Source: Methanocellales archaeon (GTDB taxonomy: Archaea > Halobacteriota > UBA148 > JAUWXC01). From it: a DNA stretch of 5,551 nt. Below the pieces are notes generated by a model. It did not search any database and had not been told where the DNA came from. It worked only from the letters and a program-made list of their open reading frames with translations. A program made the translations under genes and the position numbers. Where the stretch lies: the NCBI GenBank assembly GCA_030616565.1, contig JAUWXC010000061.1, positions 1 to 5,551 of the forward strand. Reading direction: 5' to 3'. Shown one piece after another: positions 1 through 5,551 of this stretch. Every line of letters begins with the position of its first letter. The first letter of the stretch is position 1.

Positions 1-28
1 CGTTGAGATAGTGGCAGGGCTGAGATGA
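1..28 (+). CDS. trpB: C-terminal tail of an upstream gene, probably tryptophan synthase beta subunit (partial)
   Basis: The frame starting at base 2 reads VEIVAGLR and stops at TGA 26-28, which overlaps the trpA start codon as ATGA. Only eight residues are visible, so this rests mainly on context: trpB usually lies directly upstream of trpA, and TrpB proteins commonly end in a GDKD motif followed by a short hydrophobic stretch such as this one. The overlapping stop and start suggest translational coupling of the two subunits, which act as a complex. Any other upstream gene ending here would look the same, so the identity is an inference. Confidence 0.5.
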
Positions 29-801
29 AGATAAGGGAAAGGTTTGACGTGTTGAGGGGGAAAAAAGAGGGAGCGCTCATCGCATATATCTGCGCAGGAG
101 ACCCTACGGCAGAGAAAACCGTTGAGATAGTGGATGCACTGGTCAGAGGCGGTGTGGACCTGATCGAATTGGGACTGCCGTTCTCGGACCCCATAGCAGA
201 TGGTACTACGATTCAGGGGGCAATAGACAGAGCGCTGACCTCAGGGATGAATCCGGACAAATTCTTCAGAATTGTGGGCTCCATGAACGTCGACGTTCCG
301 CTGATCGTGATGACCTATTATAACATCATATTCCGGAGAGGAGTCAAACGATTTGTATCTGATTGCAAATCTACCGGCATCGTTGGCATCATCGTGCCTG
401 ATCTTCCCATAGAGGAATCCGAAGAATTGCATCAATGCTGCCAAGACTCTGAAATAGACCTGATTTTCCTTGTGGCGCCCACCACAACAGAGAAGAGGAT
501 GAATCTGATCTTAAGCAAAGCGTCTGGCTTTTTATACCTCGTGTCGCGGCTGGGCGTGACCGGCGTGCGAGAGGATGTGGCAACGTCAACAAGAGGTTTA
601 TTAAAGCGCGTAAAGGCATCCATTCCCAAGGCGGTTGGATTTGGCATATCCAAGCCAGAGCATGTCAAGAAAATATTAGGGGCGGGAGCAGATGGTGTGA
701 TCGTCGGCTCCGCCTTTGTAAACATCATCGCGAAAAATGAGTCAAAAATGATGGAAGACTTAGCAGGCTTAGCAGCAACACTCAAGTCGGCCACGAAATG
801 A
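25..801 (+). CDS. trpA: Tryptophan synthase alpha subunit
   Basis: Cleaves indole-3-glycerol phosphate to indole and glyceraldehyde 3-phosphate; indole is passed to TrpB to make tryptophan in the cytosol. The 258-residue protein is a full-length TIM barrel for this family (about 260-270). The signature [13 protein letters not shown] gives the two catalytic acids, E48 and D59, equivalent to E49 and D60 of the E. coli enzyme. The motif [11 protein letters not shown] (Y171, T179) matches the Tyr175/Thr183 loop region of the enteric enzyme, and GFGIS (205-209) and GVIVGSAF (224-231) form the phosphate-binding end. The ATG at 25 is chosen because it puts these motifs at the usual distance and gives an ATGA overlap with the upstream stop. 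No strong Shine-Dalgarno site precedes it, so translation is probably coupled to the upstream gene. It is separated from the shikimate genes by the window's only gap. Confidence 0.97.
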   Translation: MKIRERFDVLRGKKEGALIAYICAGDPTAEKTVEIVDALVRGGVDLIELGLPFSDPIADGTTIQGAIDRALTSGMNPDKFFRIVGSMNVDVPLIVMTYYNIIFRRGVKRFVSDCKSTGIVGIIVPDLPIEESEELHQCCQDSEIDLIFLVAPTTTEKRMNLILSKASGFLYLVSRLGVTGVREDVATSTRGLLKRVKASIPKAVGFGISKPEHVKKILGAGADGVIVGSAFVNIIAKNESKMMEDLAGLAATLKSATK

Positions 802-804
802 TGC

Positions 805-820
805 ACCGATAGGTTTAAAT
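805..820 (+). promoter_or_regulatory. Candidate archaeal promoter (BRE plus TATA box) for the shikimate operon
   Basis: TTTAAAT at 814-820 resembles the archaeal TATA box, and CGATAGGT just upstream matches the BRE pattern cRnaAnnt at all but one position. A start about 25 bases downstream of the box centre would fall near 842-845, giving a leader of about 30 bases before the ATG at 875. The site lies just after the trpA stop, in the only sizeable gap of the window. This is pattern-based inference; no transcript data are available. Confidence 0.6.
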
Positions 821-829
821 GTTCTTAGC

Positions 830-854
830 GTGCTACTATGTGACACAGTAGCAC
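830..854. promoter_or_regulatory. 25-base near-perfect palindrome, candidate operator
   Basis: The arms GTGCTACT (830-837) and AGTAGCAC (847-854) are exact reverse complements. The 9-base spacer continues the symmetry, so 11 of 12 possible pairs match around a centre at 842; the only mismatch is 838/846. The element lies downstream of the TATA-like box and spans the predicted transcription start, a place where archaeal repressors commonly block RNA polymerase. It could instead form a hairpin in RNA that reads through from trpA, but no T-run follows, so a terminator is not supported. The binding protein cannot be named from the sequence. Confidence 0.55.
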
Positions 855-862
855 AATACACT

Positions 863-870
863 GGAGGTGA
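863..870 (+). promoter_or_regulatory. Strong Shine-Dalgarno site that fixes the ADH synthase start
   Basis: GGAGGTGA is a full-length match to the 16S rRNA 3' end and sits four bases before the ATG at 875. This supports initiation at 875 rather than at an in-frame GTG at 830, which lies inside the palindrome and would add 15 residues unlike the family. Confidence 0.85.
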
Positions 871-874
871 TAAT

Positions 875-1672
875 ATGTCCAAAATTGGAAAAAGAGTGCG
901 AATAGAAAGAATAACAGACAGGAAGAGTGGAAACTCGTTGATTATTCCTTTAGACCATGGCATTTCCATAGGTCCTGTCAAGGGACTGACGAACCTTGCG
1001 GAAACCGTGGACAAGGTGGCAGAAGGGGGCGCCAATGCCGTCCTGATGCAAAAGGGAATGGTTGCCCATGGCCACAGGGGATACGGCAGGGATATAGGTC
1101 TGATCATACACATGAGCGCCTCAACATCTCTTGGTCCAGACCCAAATAACAAGGTGCAGGTCTGTACCGTAGAAGAGGCGATACAGATGGGTGCAGATGC
1201 TGTCAGCGTACACATCAACATTGGCTCCGAGACGGAGGCGGAACAACTGAAGAAACTGGGAAATGTAGCAGAACGTTGCGATGCGTGGGGGATGCCATTA
1301 CTGGCGATGATGTACCCCAGGGGGAAGAACATCAAGGACCCATTCGATGCAGAAACGGTGGCACACGTCGCACGAGCGGGAGCAGAACTCGGTGCTGACA
1401 TAGTAAAGACCAACTACACCGGCGACCCAGATTCCTTCAAGAAGGTCGTTCAGGGATGTCCTGTGCCCGTGGTGATAGCAGGTGGTCCAAAGACGAAAAC
1501 CGATAGAGATATCCTCGAGATGGTCAGAGGGGCGATGGACGTAGGCGCAAGAGGCGTGGCTGTCGGAAGAAATGTATTCCAGCACGAAAACCCAATAAAG
1601 ATGACCAGGGCAGTAAGTAAGATAGTCCATAAGAACACATCTGTGGAGGATGCGCTGGAGGAGCTCAAATGA
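875..1672 (+). CDS. aroA': 2-amino-3,7-dideoxy-D-threo-hept-6-ulosonate (ADH) synthase
   Basis: First step of the archaeal shikimate route: a class I aldolase-type transaldolase that joins a fragment of 6-deoxy-5-ketofructose 1-phosphate to L-aspartate semialdehyde, giving ADH. The 265-residue protein belongs to the DhnA/FbaB-like TIM-barrel family; Methanocaldococcus MJ0400 is 273 residues. Three catalytic residues known for MJ0400 (D33, Y153, K184) all appear here with the same offset of six: D27 in PLDHG, Y147 in MMYPRG and the Schiff-base lysine K178 in [12 protein letters not shown]-terminal phosphate-binding [10 protein letters not shown] segment is present. An archaeal fructose-bisphosphate aldolase is the close alternative, but the adjacent dehydroquinate synthase II makes the ADH role far more likely. 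The start is set by the GGAGGTGA at 863-870. The stop overlaps the next start as ATGA (1669-1672), so the pair is probably translated together. The candidate promoter and palindrome lie just upstream. Confidence 0.94.
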   Translation: MSKIGKRVRIERITDRKSGNSLIIPLDHGISIGPVKGLTNLAETVDKVAEGGANAVLMQKGMVAHGHRGYGRDIGLIIHMSASTSLGPDPNNKVQVCTVEEAIQMGADAVSVHINIGSETEAEQLKKLGNVAERCDAWGMPLLAMMYPRGKNIKDPFDAETVAHVARAGAELGADIVKTNYTGDPDSFKKVVQGCPVPVVIAGGPKTKTDRDILEMVRGAMDVGARGVAVGRNVFQHENPIKMTRAVSKIVHKNTSVEDALEELK

Positions 1673-2808
1673 AGGGAAAATCCCTGTGGATCAAAGCCGA
1701 TGAAGGGGCGTGGGAAGATAGGAAGCCAAGGATCACGACTGGTCTAGAATCTGGTGCTGGCGTTGTGCTCGTGAACGAGGAAGATGTGGAGAAGGTAAGG
1801 GAATTAGGCAGCATCAGGGTAGCAGCGCCTCTCAAAGGCGAGAAAGGCGATGCGGACATCGTCGTGATAGGAAAGAACAGCGAAGGCGGTGGAACAAAGG
1901 CGTTGCCAGACGATTTCAAGGATTCTCTGGATTTGAACCGGCTCAAGCGTCTGTCCAGAGACGGAAAGGAGACTGCAGCGTACGTTGTAATCAAAGGAAA
2001 GAGGTACGAAGAGTTTGCGGCTGCGCTGGGAAAAATCTGTGACCATTTAATAGTCATAGGCACCGACTGGAAAATCATCCCATTGGAGAATCTAATCGCA
2101 GCGCTCCAGGAGCACGATGTGGACATCATCGCAGGAGTTAGAAGTGCCGCAGAGGCAAAAGTCGCCCTTGAGACGCTGGAGCACGGTGCGGACGGTGTCC
2201 TTCTGGCTGCCGATGTGCCAGAGATAAAAAAAGTGGCGAGCATCATCGAAAGCATAGGGGCCAAAGGCATAACCCTGACTCCTGCAAGGATCACCTTGGT
2301 AAAACCGGTCGGAATGGGCGACAGGGTCTGTGTGGATACGTGCTCGCTTTTATCCAAGGGAGAGGGCATGCTGGTCGGCTCGCAATCCAATGGGTTATTC
2401 CTTGTGCACGCGGAGACGGAAGAGAGCCCATATGTGGCATCCCGCCCATTCAGGGTGAATGCTGGAGCGGTTCATGCGTACGTCAGGGTGGGCGATAAAA
2501 CCAAGTACCTTTCTGAGTTGGGGGCTGGAGATGAAGTGCTGATTGTAAGTGCCAAAGGCACTTCAAAGAAGGCAATAATAGGACGAGTAAAGATCGAACG
2601 ACGCCCGCTCATGCTCGTCGAAGCCGAAATAAAAGGGGATAAGATAAAGACGATCCTCCAGAATGCCGAGACGATAAAACTCGTGTCCAAGGACGGAGTG
2701 CCAAAAGCGGTCACAGCGCTCAAGAAAGGCGATGAGGTACTGGTGCACTATGAAGGGGGCGGCAGACATTTTGGCATGAAGGTAGAAGAGACGATCGTCG
2801 AGAAGTAG
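1669..2808 (+). CDS. aroB': 3-dehydroquinate synthase II (archaeal type)
   Basis: Carries out the NAD-dependent oxidative deamination and cyclisation of ADH to 3-dehydroquinate, replacing the classical AroB of bacteria. The protein has 379 residues; Methanocaldococcus MJ1249 has 361, so it is full length. Features recognised as typical of the family are the IPLENLIA segment (137-144), the block around [12 protein letters not shown] (217-228) followed by [19 protein letters not shown], then [14 protein letters not shown] (259-272), and a C-terminal [10 protein letters not shown] (367-376). It shows no resemblance to the bacterial AroB fold. A GGAGGAG at 1657-1663, five bases before the ATG and within the preceding gene's last codons, supports the start, as does the ATGA overlap. 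The length excess over MJ1249 may lie around residues 60-100, which are charged and low in recognisable motifs; I have not aligned it. Confidence 0.95.
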   Translation: MKGKSLWIKADEGAWEDRKPRITTGLESGAGVVLVNEEDVEKVRELGSIRVAAPLKGEKGDADIVVIGKNSEGGGTKALPDDFKDSLDLNRLKRLSRDGKETAAYVVIKGKRYEEFAAALGKICDHLIVIGTDWKIIPLENLIAALQEHDVDIIAGVRSAAEAKVALETLEHGADGVLLAADVPEIKKVASIIESIGAKGITLTPARITLVKPVGMGDRVCVDTCSLLSKGEGMLVGSQSNGLFLVHAETEESPYVASRPFRVNAGAVHAYVRVGDKTKYLSELGAGDEVLIVSAKGTSKKAIIGRVKIERRPLMLVEAEIKGDKIKTILQNAETIKLVSKDGVPKAVTALKKGDEVLVHYEGGGRHFGMKVEETIVEK

Positions 2809-2817
2809 GGGGCAATC

Positions 2818-3501
2818 ATGAAGATAGGCGACGTTAACCTTTTGGTGCCCAGAATAGTTGGAGTGGTCAGTACTATCGATGAAGTCATCAACGCAGAAAA
2901 AGCGGGAGCTGACTTGCTGGAGGTACGGATGGACTTACTCGATAGGATCGAGGATGTGAGCCAATTCTTCAAGGATGTCCGCAGATCCTCCTCGTTGCCA
3001 ATCATCGCCACCAATCGCTGGTCGAAAGAAGGCGGCTCGTTTACCGGCTCAGAGCAGGAGAGGATTTCAGTACTGTCATCTGCGATGGACCTATCTGATG
3101 CCGTGGACATTGAGCTGAGAGCAGCGGGAAGAGATGTCGTGATAGAAAAAGCGAAAAAGCAGGGAATACCATCGATCATCTCATATCATGATTTTGACAA
3201 AACGCCCTCCAAGGAGCAGATGATGCGCATTTTAGAAGAGGCACGTAGCGCAGGCGATTTACCAAAGTTAGCGGTTATGGCAAAATCGCCCGGCGATGTA
3301 CTTCAATTGCTGGAGGTTACGCTACAGGCGCAAAAGCCCTTGTGTACGATTGCCATGGGCACCCTCGGCGTCCACTCGAGAATTATTGCGCCGTTATATG
3401 GCTCTGCGTTGACATACGGTCATACTGGCAAGGCCAAAGCGCCCGGGCAGCTGTCCGTGAGCGAGTTGAGAGGCACGCTGGACATACTACTGAGGCGGTG
3501 A
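2818..3501 (+). CDS. aroD: 3-dehydroquinate dehydratase, type I
   Basis: Dehydrates 3-dehydroquinate to 3-dehydroshikimate through a Schiff base. The 227 residues fit the compact archaeal type I enzyme. Visible active-site elements are E35-x-R37-x-D39 (LLEVRMDLL), R67, E99 in VDIEL, H124 in SYHDFDKTP, and K150 in PKLAVM. The last two match the general base His143 and Schiff-base Lys170 of the E. coli enzyme, 26 residues apart here and 27 there. R188 (GVHSRI) and APGQ (208-211) complete the substrate-binding end. The gene starts nine bases after the previous stop, behind a G-rich stretch (2808-2812) that is only a weak Shine-Dalgarno match, so it likely depends partly on coupling with the gene before it. 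Confidence 0.97.
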   Translation: MKIGDVNLLVPRIVGVVSTIDEVINAEKAGADLLEVRMDLLDRIEDVSQFFKDVRRSSSLPIIATNRWSKEGGSFTGSEQERISVLSSAMDLSDAVDIELRAAGRDVVIEKAKKQGIPSIISYHDFDKTPSKEQMMRILEEARSAGDLPKLAVMAKSPGDVLQLLEVTLQAQKPLCTIAMGTLGVHSRIIAPLYGSALTYGHTGKAKAPGQLSVSELRGTLDILLRR

Positions 3502-3508
3502 GTCAAAG

Positions 3509-4333
3509 ATGAAAGAGGTACTGTACGGAATAATTGGAGACCCTATAGAGCATAGTCTATCGCCGGTCATGCATAATGCGGCATTCAGGCACCTGGGAAT
3601 GGGTTGCATCTACCACGCTTTTAGGGTTGCCCTTGAAGATGTAGCGGACGCCATCTCGGGAGCAAAAACGCTCGGCTTTGGCGGGCTGAATGTGACGGTA
3701 CCCCTCAAAGAGAGGGCTTTAGAAGTTGTAAACGCCGACCCTCTAGCGAAGGAAATCGGTGCGGTCAATACCATCAATTTTAAAGATGGCATCAACGGCT
3801 ACAACACCGACGGCATCGGCGCCAAACACGCACTGGAAAAGCACGACATCAGCGTGAAGGATAAAAGGGTCCTGCTCTTGGGTGCTGGTGGTGCTGCACG
3901 GGCGATAGCATTTCAACTCGCGCATGACGGCGCAGGTCTCATCATCGCTAACAGAACGGCACCGCGGGCGGTCAAACTCGCACAGGACGTGAGGAGTGTA
4001 GGCGATGCCATAGGTACTGATATGGGCGACCTTGCCACACTGGTAAAGAAGGTCGACATACTGATAAACTCGACCTCGGTAGGAATGCACCCTGATGTGG
4101 ATAAAACGCTGGTCACGGCTGACATGATGCGCAATGGTCTAGTCGTATTCGACATCGTGTACAACCTCATCGAGACGAGGCTACTGAAAGAAGCTAGGAA
4201 GGCCGGCGCCTCAACGATAGACGGAGTCAACATGCTCGTACACCAGGGTGCAGAGTCGTTTAGGATCTGGACTGGACGAGATGCACCAATAGAGGTAATG
4301 GAGGATGCTGTGAGATGCGCGCTAAAACGTTAA
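3509..4333 (+). CDS. aroE: Shikimate dehydrogenase (NADP-dependent)
   Basis: Reduces 3-dehydroshikimate to shikimate with NADPH. The protein is 274 residues, normal for AroE. The N-terminal substrate domain has SLSP (16-19) for the carboxylate, NVTVPLK with catalytic K67, and GYNTDG with catalytic D101. The Rossmann domain has GAGGAAR (125-131), and NRT followed by R153 (148-153) is the usual binding site for the 2'-phosphate of NADP, which argues for NADP over NAD. LVHQGAESF (243-251) supplies the conserved substrate-binding glutamine Q246. The start lies seven bases after the aroD stop; GGTGA at 3497-3501 is a good Shine-Dalgarno site overlapping that stop. The 3' end overlaps tyrA by 19 bases. 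It appears to be the biosynthetic AroE rather than a quinate dehydrogenase, given the NADP motif and the operon. Confidence 0.97.
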   Translation: MKEVLYGIIGDPIEHSLSPVMHNAAFRHLGMGCIYHAFRVALEDVADAISGAKTLGFGGLNVTVPLKERALEVVNADPLAKEIGAVNTINFKDGINGYNTDGIGAKHALEKHDISVKDKRVLLLGAGGAARAIAFQLAHDGAGLIIANRTAPRAVKLAQDVRSVGDAIGTDMGDLATLVKKVDILINSTSVGMHPDVDKTLVTADMMRNGLVVFDIVYNLIETRLLKEARKAGASTIDGVNMLVHQGAESFRIWTGRDAPIEVMEDAVRCALKR

Positions 4334-5551
4334 TCGTCGGCGGCGCCGGCGAGATGGGGCAGTGGTTCGCACGATTTCTAAAAGAGCAGGGCATGGACGT
4401 CGCCATTGCGGACATCGACCCCCATACGTCTGAAATAGCAGGCGAATTGGGAGTTTCCATGGGCGATGTACCGGATGCAGGAGATTTTGACATCGTGCTG
4501 GTATCGGTTCCGATTGACGTGACGGAGGAGGTAATATCCAGGATAGCGCCAAAGATGAGGTCAGGCAGCCTGCTCACGGACGTGACATCGGTCAAGAAAG
4601 GTCCCATAGAGGCGATGAAAAAGGCGCCAAAGGGCGTCGAACTGATTGGAACCCATCCGATGTTCAGTCCCATTGTGCCGGATGTAAAGGGACAGACCGT
4701 GATCCTGGTGCCCGTAGAAGGGCGGGACGAGAGGTGGTTGCCGAAGATAAGAGCTCTCTTTGAGGATAATGGAGCGCACGTGGAGATGCTCTCTGCGGAA
4801 GAACACGATAGGATCATGGCAGTCGTTCAGGGGCTGACACACTTTGCATATATCTCAACGGGCGCAACTCTTGATGCATTGAACTTCGACATAGGCGAAT
4901 CGCGGAGATTCATGAGCCCTGTCTACGAGATCATGATCGATTTTGTGGGCAGAATCCTGGCGCAGAATCCACACTTGTACGCGACGATTCAGACCAATCC
5001 GGAGGTGGAAAAGGTGCGCGACACGTTCATAGCCCGGTGTAAGACGCTTTCGGAAAGCATTAAAAAGGATGACATAGATGGGTTCGTCCGCTCGATGAGA
5101 AAGGCCGCGACACACTTTGGCGATACTGAGGCAGCCTTGAGACGGTCGGATAAACTCGTGAATGCGAAGATAGCCGAGATTGAAGAGCTGATGCACTCAA
5201 TTGGAACTGAGAGGGTGTTGCAGCACATCTACTCCGGTGTTGTGCACCTCGGCGTTATCAAGCAGGTTACGCCTCAAACCGTCGTGCTGGAAAGAAACGG
5301 GAAATCCACCAGGCTAAAAATCGAGAACGTTAGGCTGCTCAGCCCAGACGAGTTGAAGCAGTGGAAGATTGAGAACTTGGCGCACCATAAACGGGACATA
5401 TCCGTCGTCTTAGCGGAAAATGTCAAGCCCGATGCCATCGCCCAAATCGTCAAAGGCGTAGACGGCATCATATCTGCAGAAGTGATAGACACCTACAAGC
5501 TCAAGGAAGGACATCTCAGCATCACGCTCAGGATTGCCATCATGGGGGACA
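4315..5551 (+). CDS. tyrA: Prephenate dehydrogenase with C-terminal FDX-ACB-like domain (3' end beyond window)
   Basis: Oxidatively decarboxylates prephenate to 4-hydroxyphenylpyruvate for tyrosine synthesis. The frame is open for 412 codons to the window edge; archaeal relatives of this layout are about 440 residues, so probably only a short tail is missing. Residues 3-30 form a Rossmann start with GGAGEMG (9-15) and an acidic D33 after strand two, suggesting NAD. Substrate and catalytic motifs include DVTSVK (S92), GTHPMFSP (H114), EHDRIMAVVQGLTHF (163-177) and SPVYEIMIDFVGRILAQ (201-217), which closely resemble E. coli TyrA. There is no chorismate mutase domain. Residues about 300-355 are a short beta-rich stretch, and about 358-412 match the FDX-ACB pattern of phenylalanyl-tRNA synthetase beta (R360-D361-I362, D392-x-Y394, S402-x-T404-x-R406). 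The ATG at 4315 is the only in-frame start close to GGAGG (4300-4304). It lies inside aroE, implying coupled translation. Confidence 0.93.
   Translation, partial: MRAKTLIVGGAGEMGQWFARFLKEQGMDVAIADIDPHTSEIAGELGVSMGDVPDAGDFDIVLVSVPIDVTEEVISRIAPKMRSGSLLTDVTSVKKGPIEAMKKAPKGVELIGTHPMFSPIVPDVKGQTVILVPVEGRDERWLPKIRALFEDNGAHVEMLSAEEHDRIMAVVQGLTHFAYISTGATLDALNFDIGESRRFMSPVYEIMIDFVGRILAQNPHLYATIQTNPEVEKVRDTFIARCKTLSESIKKDDIDGFVRSMRKAATHFGDTEAALRRSDKLVNAKIAEIEELMHSIGTERVLQHIYSGVVHLGVIKQVTPQTVVLERNGKSTRLKIENVRLLSPDELKQWKIENLAHHKRDISVVLAENVKPDAIAQIVKGVDGIISAEVIDTYKLKEGHLSITLRIAIMGD

Noticed and set aside
1..133. A 14-base exact direct repeat, CGTTGAGATAGTGG, at 1-14 and 120-133.
   Set aside because: Both copies lie in coding sequence and encode VEIV; there are no flanking repeat features, so chance plus similar codon choice explains it.
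830..854. Transcription terminator for trpA.
   Set aside because: The inverted repeat is strong, but no T-run follows, and its position downstream of a TATA-like box fits an operator better.
830..874. In-frame GTG start at 830 giving a 15-residue longer ADH synthase.
   Set aside because: The extra residues lie within the palindrome and probable leader, the extension looks unlike the family, and a full GGAGGTGA sits four bases before the ATG at 875.
769..1413. A 214-codon open frame on the minus strand across the promoter gap and ADH synthase.
   Set aside because: It is low-complexity and Ser/Ala-rich with no recognisable motif, and it runs through the promoter region opposite a gene with intact catalytic residues.
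1665..2390. A 241-codon open frame on the minus strand.
   Set aside because: It lies wholly opposite dehydroquinate synthase II, is rich in Ser/Pro/Thr as expected of an antisense shadow, and shows no domain or ribosome binding site.
4260..4817. A 185-codon open frame on the minus strand opposite the aroE/tyrA junction.
   Set aside because: It is a Ser/Thr/Pro-rich shadow of tyrA codons with no family resemblance; the plus-strand genes explain the region fully.
4315..5551. Fused chorismate mutase or prephenate dehydratase domain in TyrA, as in the Archaeoglobus fusion protein.
   Set aside because: The sequence after the dehydrogenase core shows neither a mutase helix pattern with its Arg/Lys active-site residues nor dehydratase motifs; it reads as a beta linker plus an FDX-ACB-like domain.

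Overview
The window is one dense, plus-strand biosynthetic cluster from an archaeon, most likely a euryarchaeote of the methanogen or ANME-like kind. The main reason is the type of shikimate entry enzymes. In place of DAHP synthase and the classical AroB, it carries the archaeal pair: 2-amino-3,7-dideoxy-D-threo-hept-6-ulosonate (ADH) synthase and 3-dehydroquinate synthase II. This pair makes 3-dehydroquinate from 6-deoxy-5-ketofructose 1-phosphate and aspartate semialdehyde. An archaeal-looking TATA box, strong GGAGGTGA-type ribosome binding sites, frequent AGA/AGG and ATA codons, and tight gene overlaps fit the same origin. I cannot name a genus from the sequence alone.

Layout: positions 1-28 hold what is probably the last few codons of trpB, overlapping the start of trpA (25-801) by ATGA. 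A 73-base gap follows (802-874), the only real intergenic space in the window. It holds a TATA-like box, a 25-base near-perfect palindrome lying over the expected transcription start, and a strong Shine-Dalgarno site. Then come ADH synthase (875-1672), 3-dehydroquinate synthase II (1669-2808), type I 3-dehydroquinate dehydratase aroD (2818-3501), shikimate dehydrogenase aroE (3509-4333) and prephenate dehydrogenase tyrA (4315 to beyond the right edge). Junctions after the gap are -4, +9, +7 and -19 bases, so these five genes look like one translationally coupled operon.

How the genes work together: the four genes after the promoter run in pathway order from ADH to shikimate. TyrA then takes prephenate towards tyrosine, and TrpA (with TrpB) finishes tryptophan. 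Shikimate kinase, EPSP synthase, chorismate synthase and chorismate mutase are not in the window. Visible catalytic residues are intact in all genes, and I see no frameshift, mobile element, RNA gene or CRISPR array.

This is largely ordinary archaeal aromatic amino acid biosynthesis, and I do not see a previously undescribed system. Two things merit a closer look: the palindrome placed like a repressor operator at 830-854, and the C-terminal extension of TyrA, which reads as a ferredoxin-fold anticodon-binding (FDX-ACB) domain like that of phenylalanyl-tRNA synthetase beta.
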